A stretch of DNA of 64,000 nt, taken from assembly GCA_036429605.1 (NCBI GenBank), contig JAVFKD010000002.1:2356001-2420000 (forward strand), given 5' to 3'. The DNA is from Cladobotryum mycophilum. Lineage: Eukaryota > Ascomycota > Sordariomycetes > Hypocreales > Hypocreaceae. The position numbers were made by a program, and so were the translations under genes. The notes below the pieces were generated by a model. That model saw nothing but the letters and a program-made list of their open reading frames with translations, made no database searches and was not told the DNA's origin. This document shows positions 10,938 to 23,265 of the stretch, piece by piece (position 1 is the first letter of the stretch; every line of letters begins with the position of its first letter).

Positions 10938-12383
10938 AGATGTCTCTTTGTTTTTAGTTTCTTGGTTTCTACTGATGGAGAGGAGGCTACGCTGGTGCTG
11001 GTGAGAATGGATCAATGTTTGCTGCCATCTACGATGAGGAAAGTGGGGGAATCTGAGAGATACCCGGATCCATATGAGAGGAAATGAAACTACGTGCAAC
11101 TTCTTTAAACCACTTTGATCGTAGAGTTGCGAGAAGTAAAAGGAGTCAAAAAGAGTGTTCCATGTTGCTAAAACGCAGTGCTAGCTTGTCTTGTATGCGT
11201 TTAGACAACTCGACTATATGGACTCGATTTCGTACGATTTACTCTGCACAACTTAAAAGATGGGTTATTAAATGGATGAAATTGAGTAACTCTACTCTCG
11301 GGTCATCAATGTCTAGATACTGCACTCTTCATGTACATTGAGTTGCAAACAGCTGAGCGGCTTCCACAGCCAAGGAGCAACGTCCAAGTGGCTCAAGTTC
11401 CAGCCGAAAACAATCAACTTGTCTAAAGAATAGACTTCTTTTTTTCTCCTCCAAAAGACGTCAATCTCTTGACCGTTTTACTATAGTCTACGTCATTTGT
11501 TGAGTTTTCGTAGTCATCACAGCTGGAGCCTGTTCTGCAGCAGTGCATTTGGTGGGCGGTCGGCGGCCAGCTGTCAACAGTCAAGTCCTCCCACTTTTAC
11601 CCAGGCAAAATAACTCACACCACCGTTGCTGGGAGACTGATGTCATCATGGGTTGTTATTTGTGAGCTCTGTTACTGGGTTTTGTCATTTCTCGTTTTCT
11701 TAACCCTCCTCCCACCGCCTCACTCACTCCCACCTGAAGCCTCAATAGTTCTCCATTCGCATCTTCCTTGCAGTCATATTCAGCCCGATTTGTAAGTTAA
11801 CGTCTCATCGCACTTTCAGCTTCTTGGTACTCGTCCTTTACTGGCTTTGTAATGAGTAGTTGAAGTGGCTGGTTACGCACTTCACTTTGCCTCCTCCCAA
11901 CCCCTGAAACAAAGTGAACTGGTCGTCCGCGTGGACCACACTCAGCCCCCCTCTTATTCACTTTGAAGAATTTCACTTTCTCCCCATTGAATTGTGTTTC
12001 CAAGAAATTCCCTGCCTGTCGCTTAAAAGTGGTAGCACTTGTTAGGGCTTCTCCTCCGTCTTTCCATTTCCCAACAGTCTTCTTCTCCCCCTCCCCTCCT
12101 CTCTTCAACCACCACACTTCTCCCTTTTTCACAATTGTAACAACGACCCTTGTCTAGACTCGACATCCAAAACAAACAAACTTCCCTTTTGAAGTCTCTC
12201 AAAACACTTGGTATGCTTTCCCCCTTGTTCTCGACATTCATTTCGTTTCCATGTATCGGTCTGGAGTTTTGGATGGATGATGATACTATCGTCTGATTTC
12301 TCCCGTCGCATCGTATCGCGATCAACTAAAAGCTGACACCTCTGAACAGATCAACTCTTCAAGAAACAACTCACTCCGCCACC
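10938..12383. other. Intergenic, G to H
   Basis: No gene supported. The last 400 bases are pyrimidine-rich on the plus strand, as in other leaders of this array. Confidence 0.5.
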
Positions 12384-12955
12384 ATGTCCAAGCAAGATCC
12401 CTCTGAGCAGGTCCGATTCCTGGTCTCTTGCATCGGCCACACTAGTAATGGCAGAGTGAGTTCCATGTCCGTCGCAAGCTCCGAGTTCTTCTGCTGACAC
12501 TAGAAAGCCCGACTTTGCCGCCGTTGCCGAGGAGCTGGGTATCGTTACCAAGGCCGCTGCGTGAGTTTCCCCGTCTTTTTCTTCTTCTCCTCTTCTCCAG
12601 TCACTTTTGAGCATGTTTGTGCTAACGACTCTGTGAAAACAGGCAGAAGCGATACGAGCGAATGCTCAAGGCCAACAATGTCAACGCCTCCAAGCCCGCT
12701 TCCAAGGTCTCCGATGGAGATGAGAAGCCTCCTATGACGCCTGCCAAGAAGCGCAAGACCACTGCTCCTACCACTGGCAGCGCCAAGAAGAAGACGAGGG
12801 GCAAGGCCACCAAGACCGAGGACAGCGACGATGAGGTGAAGGCACCCAAGTCCGAGGACGAGGACCAGAAGGGCGCTAAGAAGGAGGAATGTGATGATTC
12901 TGCTCTCTCTGGTGCGTATCTCAAAGATCCATTACTTGCGGCGCTCCATGGTTAA
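12384..12955 (+). CDS. Small Myb/SANT-like basic protein H
   Basis: Three exons, 12384..12455, 12508..12560 and 12643..12955, give about 145 residues. The domain reads VRFLVSCIGHTSNGR, PDFAAVAEELGI, then QKRYERMLKANN, aligning with E-G. The first intron is phase 0 and sits directly before the PDFAAV segment, the place where gene E has its first intron before IDWNQV. The tail is Lys-rich (AKKRKT, SAKKKTRGKATK) with acidic serine clusters (EDSDDEVK) that look like casein kinase 2 sites. Nuclear localisation is likely from the basic tail. Confidence 0.75.
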
Positions 12956-14078
12956 CTCGTCTCGTCCAGACCCTCCCTCGTCGCCATTCTGATTTCTAGG
13001 CCTCTCAGCATGTCGCGCACCCGTGGTTTATGGGAAGACTATGAAAGGTTGTAGTATCTAGAAGCAAAAAAGGGAGTCATAGTTTTGTGATCATAGAGAT
13101 ACGCAAAACGATTTGAGTTGCAGAATTGATTTGGGATACTGGGCGCGCATATATCCCCGACTAAAAGGGTCGAAAAAGAGGGCATCTCCACATGGGTATT
13201 TACTTTGGAGAGAATTTAGTTAGTATACTGAATGACTGGAAGAAGAGCCTCCAATTGAACATGGATTGATTAAACATTTCTTTACGTTTCTTTGTGATAT
13301 GCGTAGTTGTGTCGTGTTCACGGCGACAAAGAAGTGAATGACTTGGGAACCATCATTGTCGTGAGCCTCTTACTAGATCTAGATCACGAGGCATCACTTT
13401 TCCCCAAACACTGCACACAAAAAACATCGTACTGCGGTAATAGTGACCAACAATCTGTGCCTCATTTTTGAGGTAATAGCCCAAATCCCTTTGTGGGGTT
13501 GCTGCAGTCGCAAGACCTTCCTTTAATTGTGCAGGTCGAGGCAGCAAGTGCCCGACTGATTCACAGAGTCTACATTCACTCAACAAAGACAACGACAATA
13601 CGAAAGGATGAAAGCAGTCTTTTATATAGATTCACCGCAGTCTCCAATCAAAGCGGGTCTTCTAGCTCAATTTTACTTCTATTCAAATACAGGCTCGCCC
13701 CGCAAAAGAGCGTTTAAGCCAGAGGCCTGCATTGAGAGTCATCCCTGGCTATTGTACTCTCTCTCTCTCGCTCACTCACTCAATGCATCACCAAACCCGG
13801 GTCTACATTGAATCAACGCCGCAATGGAGCGATTCATCTTATTGCGCGATTCTTCCATCGCTTCAATGTGCCAAGGAGTCTTTTATCAGCCGGATCAAGA
13901 CATCTACTTATATCACTGCCCTTGGTCTCCTTTCATCTCCTTTTCTTTCCTTTCTTCTCATCCACAGTCTTTCATCTTCAAGCCAATATTCCACAACTTC
14001 AAAGCCTTTTGGTCTAAGTGACACTCTTTGACTTCATATCATACCAGTCTATTATCTTTGAGATATCTTCAAGCAATC
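12956..14078. other. Intergenic, H to coiled-coil gene
   Basis: No gene supported. Open frames near 13.5-14.0 kb are short and overlap on several frames. Confidence 0.5.
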
Positions 14079-15092
14079 ATGTCTCACCAATCAACCTTGC
14101 CGAGAGCAAACCCCCTGAAGCTCGAGAACTTGCCATCTCTGGGTGGAAAGCGATTCAGTGCGCCGCCAATGTTCATGCTGAAGATGCAAAGCACCTCGTC
14201 TGGCCTCATTACTCCTCCTGGCTCTCCAACTCTATCGATGCCAGCAATCAGTTCCTTTGGTGCGCATGACCAGTCGACAATGCAAGTGCCCTCAGGGGAA
14301 CTTCACCAAACCTGCCTTACAGCGTCTTCTCCCAAATCAGAGAGATCTCAATGCAGTCATTCCGAACCAGTGTCTCCTTCTTCCAGCACCAATTTCAGCG
14401 TCGTCAGTGAGGAGATCTACACCATCATTGAACAAGCTGCAGAGCAAAAAATTGCGGATGCAATTGCCCCTCTACGCTTGAACATTAGCCGCCTCGAGGA
14501 CTCCCTTCGTCAATCTGACAACGCTCTTGATGGCATTAAATCTTTGGGATCTCATTTACGTCGTGAGAACACCGACCTTCGAGACCAGAATGACACCCTA
14601 AGCCGACAACTTGATCTTCATTATCGCACGATTGAACAACACACCGACACATTCAACTCTCAAGTAAACGCGTTAAACAGCATCCTTGAGACGCAGTCCA
14701 AGAATGTACAAGCAACTGCTGAGGCTTTGGCTGCATCATCGTGGCTTATTAGTCACCTCTCTCAGGTGGTCATGAACCTCCCCGGTGCCGTCAACCAGGT
14801 AGTCCACAATGCCGTTCACCAACAGACCCAAATGGCGTTGGATGACATGCTGGAAGCGCAACATGACTTCATACTGGCTATGCGAGGCATGCGAGAATCC
14901 TCAAGTGTCTCAAGTGACGACGATACGACATTACAAGTTTGCGATAACTCAAGCATTGAGTCCATCACATCAACAGAACACATGAGCACATGTAGTTCTC
15001 GAACAAGCGACCGTGGATCAAGAGGTATCTTTAGAAGTACATTTCGCAAATTATTTAAGAGCACTCGCCAAAGTCGGGCGATGATATGGTAG
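14079..15092 (+). CDS. Hypothetical coiled-coil protein
   Basis: A single exon encoding about 337 residues. I chose the ATG at 14079 (MSHQSTLPRANPLKLENL); an upstream in-frame ATG at 14028 is less likely. Residues 1-120 are Ser/Pro-rich and disordered. Residues 125-220 have heptad-like hydrophobic spacing (ISRLEDSLRQSDNALDGI, LRRENTDLRDQNDTLSRQL), which predicts a coiled coil. The C-terminus is Ser-rich and ends in a basic segment (GIFRSTFRKLFKSTRQSR). No known family is recognised. The coiled coil suggests oligomerisation or a scaffold role. Confidence 0.7.
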   Translation: MSHQSTLPRANPLKLENLPSLGGKRFSAPPMFMLKMQSTSSGLITPPGSPTLSMPAISSFGAHDQSTMQVPSGELHQTCLTASSPKSERSQCSHSEPVSPSSSTNFSVVSEEIYTIIEQAAEQKIADAIAPLRLNISRLEDSLRQSDNALDGIKSLGSHLRRENTDLRDQNDTLSRQLDLHYRTIEQHTDTFNSQVNALNSILETQSKNVQATAEALAASSWLISHLSQVVMNLPGAVNQVVHNAVHQQTQMALDDMLEAQHDFILAMRGMRESSSVSSDDDTTLQVCDNSSIESITSTEHMSTCSSRTSDRGSRGIFRSTFRKLFKSTRQSRAMIW

Positions 15093-15979
15093 GATGGGGG
15101 GCTATGGTCTGGCGGCGGGTTACGAGATGGTTTATGGGACTGGCAACTGGGTGGCAACTAGAAACTAATTGGACAACTGTCCGCAAACTCTGTAAAGTAT
15201 GCAAAAGTCGTTTACTGGAATTTACTCTCAAGTTTCTTTAATCCTTTTTTTATGAGGGACACTTCGCTGTGACTTTTGACGTCGACTTTGATACAGTCCC
15301 TCTGATATCGCATCCATTACCATCACCACAGCCCGCAAAGACGCCGCACCATGAATTGCAACTCCTGCATAATTTCTACAATTCTTGCTATTGTCCTTTG
15401 CAAACAATAATGACGATAGAGTATTCAGTTTTTATTCTTGGCAGCCGTCAACGTCGGTAGCCTGCATGCACTCAATCGCACCCAACCTCCCCCTTTTCTT
15501 TTGGTTTGGCAATGGCAGCAGCTGGCAGACGGTTGGGGGGAGGGCTCCACTGAAAGAACTTGAGAGCTCTCATTTCCACTCACTTCTCCTCGCGGTACAG
15601 AAAATTTTTCTTCTTCTTCTTTTTCTTTACAAGGATTTCTCTTCAAGAATCAAGTTCCATACTTCTCTGCATTCTTCATCGCAATTTTACAATTCAGACG
15701 ACGATTGAACGTGCGACGACGACGACAACTTCATCAGCGAGCCCCTGACGACAAAACCAAGTTCTTGTGAGTAAGCAACTTTCATCTCAATGTTTCTAGC
15801 TTTGAACGCAGTGATACGTGCGAGAAAATCCGGCATGGCTGTCTCTTCTCATTCATTATGCTCCTTCATCTCTGCTCGACTTGTCCCTGAACCCTCAAGC
15901 AGATCAATTGAACCCAAGACTAACTTAACAACCTCATAGACCACTTCAAATCCAACCAAGTTTCGACTCCATTGTCACC
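15093..15979. other. Intergenic
   Basis: No gene supported. A leader with pyrimidine-rich sequence and a probable 5'-UTR intron near 15770-15940 (GTGAGTAAGC to CATAG) precedes the next gene. Confidence 0.4.
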
Positions 15980-17844
15980 ATGCCCTCTTCACAGGCAAAG
16001 ACGCCTTCCAAGAAGCGTCGCCAGTCGGCCGGTGCCCAGTCCTCTCCCGCCAAGGCCATGAAAGCCAATGCGACACAATCACCAGCGGCCTCTGTTCAGA
16101 CCCCGCAGACATCGACTCCTCGCGAGACTGCTTATACGCACGCTCTCCCGACTCAGTCTCAGAAGAAGGGCAATGGCCGCGTCGTCGGACGTTCTCTTAT
16201 CATGTGGAACCGTAGGTCCATCTCCTCCCCTCCCCTGATCGTCTTCGGTTTCTCGATACTGACCCCTCCTCCTCCTCCCACCAGGCCCCCGTATGGCTGA
16301 AAAGGTACTTCTGCATCTCTACTACGAGTGCACTCGCCACAAGGTTCAGATCCCATGGGATGCCATTGCACACAGACTTCGCCCCGGCTCTTCCGGTGCC
16401 GCCATCATCCAGCACATCAACCGACTTCGACGCGACCTCATCGCCGAGGGCCATTTGGTCCCTCCCATCGCACAAAAGACCAACTCGGCTGCCGCCCTCG
16501 ATCCCAAGATCCGGGGTTATGTCCGCAGGGACATGGATGGCGACGACAGGGAGACTACCCGCGCCGTCATGTTTGACGAGAAGATGGATGATCCCAAGCT
16601 TAACCTCCCCGACGCCTATCTTGCTCATGATGACAGCCAACAGGACCAGCCCGAGTTTAATCTCATCGATCTCCTCTCTGAGGGAGCTGATGAGGCTGAG
16701 GATGAGGACGTTGGTGTGGTTCCAGACACGCCAACGCCTGCTCGACGACTACCTCGAGCTGCCTTCCCTGCTCCTACCCCTGTCCCTGGCTATGCTCCAA
16801 TTCCTGCTCCAGTCTCTGCTCCAGTCTCTGCTCTAGTTTCTGTCCCAGAGAACGGTATGAAGGCCCCTCAGAGCACCATGAAGGCGATGCCTCAGGAAAT
16901 CAGTTCTCAGCCGCTCTTCCCCGACGACTCGACGAACTGTGATGGTCAAGCAAACCAGAGCTTTACTCGCGAACACATTCAAGTAAGCCATCCCCCCTAC
17001 AGCTCAGCACCCTCATAACTAACAACTACAGTTTACCCAGCCCGTTCATGCCACCCAGTCTATCCAGTTCCCTCGGGTGCCTCAACTCCCCCAATCCCCC
17101 CAAGCCTTGCCCATTTCCGAGTCATTGGTTCACTCGTACACCACGCCACTGAAGAACGCTACTGGCATTTACGACGATTCATCTCCCGACTACCTTAACT
17201 GCGAGAACACTCCCCCATCGGTGATGACCCCCTTCCAGACCCCAACCCGCCAGCCAATCCCAACTGCACCACCGGCTTCCAAGATCAAGGCCGAGAAGCA
17301 ACAGCAGCAGCAGCGAGGTACGAAACTCCAAGACGCCCTACGTGGTCGTCAAGGGTCCTCCTCCAGCTAACAGTTCTCAGGCAATCATTATGACAGAATA
17401 ATGTATCAGGCACCGCCTCATCACGGCTATGCCTCCCCTCAGTGGATGCATGTGCCCATGGGTCACTCCGCATCTGTAGCTTCAATGCCCATGATGCACT
17501 ATCCTGTCCCCAACATGCACGATCTTAACGCTCTGCAAGCCATGAACCCTGATGTCGATTTCGGAAATCCAGGCGTCTTGACAGCTTTCTGTGACTTCGT
17601 GAACGTCGCTCATGCTAGCAATATCCCGCCCCCTGCCCAGCGAGCTTTCAATTTTCCCACTTTACAGCTTGCACATCTCTCATCCTCTTCGTCTGGCAGC
17701 CCCCTTTCGGACCATGCCTCCATGGATTCAATGCAGACAGCTTCTGGAGAGTCTTTTGTAAGTTCTTTGGTCGTCCTCACACGTCATGTTGCTGACCATA
17801 TCCAGGACCCGGGCATGCCTGAAGGCATTCACCACTCACTGTAG
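15980..17844 (+). CDS. Conserved fungal protein with small helical domain and Pro/Gln-rich tail
   Basis: Five exons: 15980..16211, 16285..16982, 17032..17317, 17381..17757 and 17806..17844, all with GT-AG introns of 48-73 nt and clear branch sites. The product is about 543 residues. Residues 1-75 are Lys/Ser-rich. Residues 80-140 hold a compact domain (MAEKVLLHLYYECTRHKV, IPWDAIAHRL, IIQHINRLRRDLIAEGHLVPP) that looks like a conserved fungal helical module. The rest is low complexity: Pro-Val-Ser repeats near 16.8 kb, a short poly-Q and a Met/His/Pro-rich region. The domain's WDAIAxRL pattern loosely recalls the small-domain genes upstream. A transcription-related nuclear role is a guess from composition. 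Confidence 0.75.
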
Positions 17845-19113
17845 ATTTAGTGACTGATACGAGTTGGTACTCGGACTGCAACTTGACCAGGACTCTATCG
17901 TCCAGGCCGTTGCACAATTGCCGTCCCTTTAACAAAACACATAAAGACCCCAACAAAAAAAAACACCAAAAAATAAGAGATTATACCCCATTGCCATCAA
18001 CCGGCACGATGAGCCTGTATCCCCGAGGAATGACGATGAGTCAATCAGCCATCACTTACTTGTCGTCTTTTTTTCATTGGCAATTTCATTTCCTTGTTTC
18101 GCACTTTTTGTTCAGCATTTTCTTTTTGTCTTTTTTTCCCGTTGTTCAATGAGATGAACTCGATTGCTTACGCATTGTGCCACCACATACCCCCTAATAT
18201 TTGGCACCCCCACGACGAGGACAGGAGGCAGGTCATCTTTGACAAGTCGCCACCAGCCCTAAATCATCATCACGAATGGATGAATTGGACGATTTTTTTC
18301 TTCTTTTTTCTTCTTTTTTCACCATTTGGTAAATAAGGGTTTTGCATCGGAATCGGATCGGAAAGCAACAATGAATTGATACCACTATTACTGGCTTGCT
18401 TTGTATTATTATTATTATGAACTCATAGATGGTGGTTATACCCCGGTCGGATTTGAACCTTTTACATGATAACTGCTTGCGCATCTGAGAGCAGGATGGA
18501 TGGATAGATGGATGGGGCATAGGGGACCAACTGGTATCTGGATTTGGTTTGCATTATGGATTTTTAATCGATTGCTGGATAATTGGCTCGAGAGGGGGTC
18601 AGTCTTGGTGATGGTGGCATAGTTCCCATGAGTTACTTCAAGACAGAGCAGAGCAGAGCAATCCAGACTTGCAATTGAGACATGACAACAAGAACAACTT
18701 TCCTTCAATCTCTCATTTAACACACACACACACAAACACTACCAAACCCACCATTACAAATACAACCCCAGAGCCAGTCCCTCTTATCAAACCCCATCTT
18801 CTATCGAAACCTCCACAGATGCGGCTGGAAGAGGGTAGAAAAGGTCATGTCACGGCGCTAATACCGTTTCGGCATGGTTCGGCTATGGGTTCATATTTTG
18901 CCGAATTCCCTCTCTGTGACAATTTTTTTTTCTTTAGGTGGGTGAAAGCTTCTCCAATAAAGCATTACCTTTGCGCACTTCTTATATACGCAAACCAAAT
19001 CCTCTTTCCGGAGCTTTGCGAGGCTTTGTTTGTTCTTTTTTCTTTTTACCCTTTACGCCCTTTTATATATATATATATATACCCTTTATATACCCTCATA
19101 TTTTAAAAAAAAG
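17845..19113. other. Intergenic and HSP60 promoter region
   Basis: No gene supported. It includes a CA tract near 18721-18732, a CCAAT box at 18954-18958 and an AT dinucleotide tract at 19064-19081 close to the HSP60 start. Confidence 0.5.
18954..19081 (+). promoter_or_regulatory. Probable HSP60 core promoter elements
   Basis: A CCAAT box at 18954-18958 and an alternating AT tract at 19064-19081 lie about 155 and 35 bases upstream of the HSP60 ATG. I found no clean GAA-nn-TTC heat-shock element array; GAA and TTC triplets are present but badly spaced. Confidence 0.3.
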
Positions 19114-21037
19114 ATGCAGCGCGCATTGAGCTCTCGTGCCAGGGCTTCGGCTCTGTCCGCTTACAAGTACCGGTCCGGCGCCAGTCTTGGTCAACAGTTG
19201 CGATTTGCTCACAAGGTGAGACATGTGAAGAAGAAGAAGAAGAAGAAAACCTACCCATTGACTCTAGATGGAGGGGGTTTTGGGCTTTTGGAGGAGTCTC
19301 TAACAAGGTTGAATAGGAACTCAAGTTCGGTGTCGAGGGTCGTGCCGCTCTCTTGGCCGGTGTCGACACTTTGGCCAAGGCCGTTGCCACAACTCTTGGT
19401 CCCAAGGGTCGCAATGTCTTGATCGAGTCCAGCTTTGGCTCTCCCAAGATTACAAAGGGTAATTATATCCCCAACTCTTTCTCTGTCCAATGTACAATCA
19501 CAACACAATATAGTCTTGCTAAAACCTCGCTGCTAGATGGTGTCACCGTCGCAAAGGCCGTCAGCCTCAAGGACAAGTTTGAGAACCTCGGTGCCCGCTT
19601 ATTACAGGATGTTGCCTCCAAGACCAACGAGGTCGCCGGTGACGGTACCACCACCGCTACCGTCCTTGCCCGAGCCATCTTCTCCGAGACCGTCAAGAAC
19701 GTTGCCGCCGGCTGCAACCCCATGGACCTGCGTCGGGGTATCCAGGCCGCCGTCGAGGCCGTCGTCGACTACCTCCAGAAGAACACCCGTGACATCACCA
19801 CCAGCGCCGAGATTGCCCAGGTCGCCACCATCAGTGCCAACGGCGACCACCACGTCGGCAAGATGATCGCCAACGCCATGGAAAAGGTCGGAAAGGAGGG
19901 TGTCATCACCGTCAAGGAGGGCAAGACCCTGCACGACGAGCTCGAGGTCACCGAGGGTATGCGATTCGACCGCGGTTACGTTTCCCCTACTTCATTACCG
20001 ATGCCAAGTCCGGCAAGGTTGAGTTCGAGAACCCCCTGATCCTCCTCTCCGAGAAGAAGATCTCTGCCGTCCAGGACATCATCCCCGCTCTGGAGGCTTC
20101 CACCCAGCTGCGCCGACCTCTCGTCATCATCGCCGAGGACATTGAGGGCGAGGCCCTCGCTGTCTGCATCCTCAACAAGCTCCGAGGTCAGCTCCAGGTT
20201 GCTGCCGTCAAGGCCCCCGGCTTCGGCGACAACCGCAAGTCCATCCTCGGCGATCTCGCCATCCTCACCAAGGGCACCGTCTTCAGCGATGAGCTCGACG
20301 TTAAGCTCGAGAAGGCCACTCCTGACATGCTCGGATCTACCGGATCCATCACCATCACCAAGGAGGACACCATCCTCCTCAACGGCGAGGGAAGCAAGGA
20401 CGCCATTGCTCAGCGATGCGAGCAGATCCGTGGTGTCATTGCCGACCCCACCACCTCCGAGTACGAGAAGGAGAAGCTCCAGGAGCGTCTCGCCAAGCTC
20501 TCTGGCGGTGTCGCCGTCATCAAGGTCGGCGGTTCCTCCGAGGTTGAGGTCGGTGAGAAGAAGGACCGGTTCGTTGATGCTCTCAACGCCACCCGCGCCG
20601 CCGTTGAGGAGGGTATCCTCCCCGGTGGTGGTACCGCTCTCATCAAGGCCTCTAGCCAGGCCCTGAACGATGTCAAGGCTGCCAACTTTGACCAGCAGCT
20701 GGGCATCACCATTGTCAAGAACGCCATCACCCGCCCCGCCCGAACCATCATTGAGAACGCCGGCCTCGAGGGATCCGTTGTCGTCGGCAAGCTCACCGAC
20801 GAGTTCGGCACCGACTTCAACCGCGGATTCGACAGCTCCAAGGGCGAGTACGTCGACATGATTCAGGCCGGTATCCTCGACCCTCTCAAGGTTGTCCGCA
20901 CCGGTCTCATTGACGCCAGCGGTGTTGCCTCATTGCTCGGCACCACCGAGGTCGCCATTGTCGAGGCTGCCGACGACAAGCCTGCTCCTCCTATGGGCGG
21001 AATGGGTGGCATGGGAGGAATGGGCGGCATGATGTAA
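19114..21037 (+). CDS. HSP60: Mitochondrial chaperonin HSP60 (one-base frame break)
   Basis: HSP60 is the group I chaperonin of the mitochondrial matrix and folds imported proteins with HSP10. Exons are 19114..19215, 19317..19458 and 19537..21037. The N-terminus is an Arg/Ala/Ser-rich presequence ([19 protein letters not shown]). The equatorial ATP site reads [15 protein letters not shown], a C-terminal block reads [13 protein letters not shown], and the protein ends in a GGM repeat typical of the family. The reading frame shifts once at a four-C run, 19984-19987, between GYVSP and the TDAKSGK segment. Both halves are otherwise normal, so total length is as expected for the family (about 580). 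Since the gene is essential in yeast and a functional copy would be expected, a sequence error is the likeliest cause. Confidence 0.93.
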
Positions 21038-22057
21038 AATGATTGAAAATTATCATTGAGAATGAATGTATAAGAAGAAAGAAAGAAAGAAAGAAAGAAG
21101 AAAAAAATGTTATAAAAAGTTATTTTGGGCATACGGATTTGGTGTTATTGCTAGAAAAGGATGGTTTTTAAGTGGCCCCCTTGAAAAATCTCCGCTCTCG
21201 AGTGTGTGTTGGCACATTTACACAAAATTCACTCACTGGGAAAAGCTTGTATGAGTAGTCAAAAGAAGCAATGAATGATGAATGACGAATTCAAGAAGGA
21301 AGAAAGTATTATTGGTTGACTTGTTTGAATGTTTGAATGTTTGCTTTACCTCATTGATATTCTGTTGCCTTGAGGCAGCCGTTTCTAATCATTATTTTAG
21401 GGGATCTTTTTCTTTTTTTATGTTGATGCCTTGACTTATCGGATGATCATCCATCTCTCTCGTTTACAGAGTACGTATAGTCCCCTGTTATATCATGACA
21501 TTCGTTTACTTGAGCTGACCCTGCCACTGCACTGCCTGCTCTGCTCTGCTCTGCCTCCCCTAAATTGCCTCTTTTCTAGATCACGTGCTTTTTGCATGTA
21601 TCACCTCCTGAGCCAAACGAACCCCACCCGCCCCAAAAAAAGAGCGACGTGGACTCGGGGAACAGCTTTTCAGTTTTGAGAGAGAGGCCACCCCGCCTCC
21701 GTCTCCTGCGCAATCATTCATCTCCATTTCTATTCCATCACCAATTTGGCATCTTTCGTTGCTTTTTGAACAGAAAATCGCAACACCTCCCAAACTTTTT
21801 TTTTGAAGGTGCCATTCAAGCTTCTTGTTAGTTGCAGCTCTCTCTCCCCTCCCTCCATCTCCCTGATCCCATCCAACGCAAGGCATATATATACTATTAT
21901 GAGCATGCAATCAAATCATGCCTTTTTTTTTGGATTGCGGCCGTCAATACGGAAAAGCACCCCTCATTGCTAACGAGGCCCCAGCAACGTTTTCGCCCCT
22001 CCAGTTCCAGTTCCAATACAAGAGTCTCGTCGTCTCGCTAAAGAACCAACCGCAGCC
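21038..22057. other. Intergenic, HSP60 to cofilin
   Basis: No gene supported. A GAAA tract near 21076-21100 follows HSP60; the cofilin leader is pyrimidine-rich. Confidence 0.5.
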
Positions 22058-22968
22058 ATGGTGAGTCCTTTTTGTCTCTCCCTCCGTTCAACACCCTATT
22101 TCGAGAGTTTGTAAATAAAAAGGGAACAAGTAACATGGCTGACTGGAATCTCCCCTATAGTCTTCCAACTCTGGGTTAGTCCTCCTCCTCCCTCCTCCTC
22201 CTCCTCCTCCTCCCCTCCTCTCCCGCCGTGTCCCACCTCTTTAACCTGCCCCGGGCACCGGTTGAAGAAGAGCTCTTATACGATAATCCGTCATTGGCCC
22301 CGACGACGACGACGATGCTGACACCACTCTCACCCTTTTTAGAGTCAAGATTTCCCCTCAGGTCCTTGATGATTTCACGGCGCTGAAGCTCAAGAAGGCC
22401 TACAAGTACATCATCCTGAAGTTGTCAGACGACCTGAAGGAGGTTGTTGTTGAGGAAGCCAGCGCGAGCGAAGACTGGGACGAGTTCCGCCAAAAGTTGA
22501 TCGACGCCAAGTTCAAGACCCCAACCGTGCGTCTTCCCTCCAGAACAAAATTCGGTGTCAACCACGATGAAATAGGTTGCTAATACATGACGTAGGGTCT
22601 CACCAAGTCTCCCCGATACGCCATCTACGATCTTCACTACGACACACCCGAAGGTCAACGGTATGCACCGTCTTCTCCGTTCATAGCTAGCACACATACA
22701 CATTCTCTCTCTAACACATGTCTCTAGAACCAAGATTATCTTCATTGCCTGGTCCCCCGATGACGCTGGCATCAAGGTAAGAAGACCCGCCAAAAGCTGA
22801 CCGCTGAAACTGGACATGCCTAACTCTCCACAGGCCAAGATGACCTACGCCTCTTCCAAGGATGCCGCCAAGCGATCCCTCAACGGAGTTCACGTCGAGG
22901 TTCAGGCCAACGACACCGATGACCTCGAATACAAGAGCGTTGTCACAAAAGCCACAAAAACCACCTAA
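22058..22968 (+). CDS. COF1: Cofilin (ADF/cofilin actin-severing protein)
   Basis: Cofilin binds and severs ADP-actin filaments and drives actin turnover in the cytoplasm. Exons are 22058..22060, 22161..22174, 22343..22526, 22596..22660, 22728..22776 and 22834..22968, giving about 149 residues, the usual size. The sequence starts MSSNSGVKISP, with the regulatory N-terminal serine. It continues through the actin-binding helix region (RYAIYDLHYDT, TKIIFIAWSPDDAGIKAKM) and ends with the conserved KDAAKRSLNGV. The first exon is only the ATG, followed directly by a GTGAGT donor. Intron 2 contains CTC and CGA repeats. All splice junctions restore the frame. Confidence 0.95.
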
Positions 22969-23265
22969 TCCGTCCATTTTTTGAACATGATATAGGAATT
23001 ACCATCAATGGAGGGAATCGTTCCGCCCAAAAAGAAACAAAACACACCAACTATTGTGTTCCCTCCATGATGGACTCCATTCACATTGGTGAAATTATCA
23101 TACTGCGGGATGTGCTGGTAAGGATAATGACCGGGTATCATGGAAACGAGAAACGTGTTGTTAGATGATGCGGGGGTTTGGGGGGAGAGCGCGCACGCAC
23201 CGGCGATGAGTGCCGACATGAAATGAAAGAAGAATGCCAAGAAGGAAATTATATTTTTTTTCGTA

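Noticed and set aside
10692..11099. 135-codon minus ORF opposite gene G
   Set aside because: Shadow of the G coding frame and its 3' region; Arg-rich translation of the complementary strand.
18431..18520. tRNA-like B box (GGTTCAAATCC) on the minus strand
   Set aside because: The flanking bases do not form a T stem, and no acceptor stem or A box fits.
18800..19113. Heat-shock elements upstream of HSP60
   Set aside because: GAA and TTC triplets occur but with spacings of three or four, not the required two.
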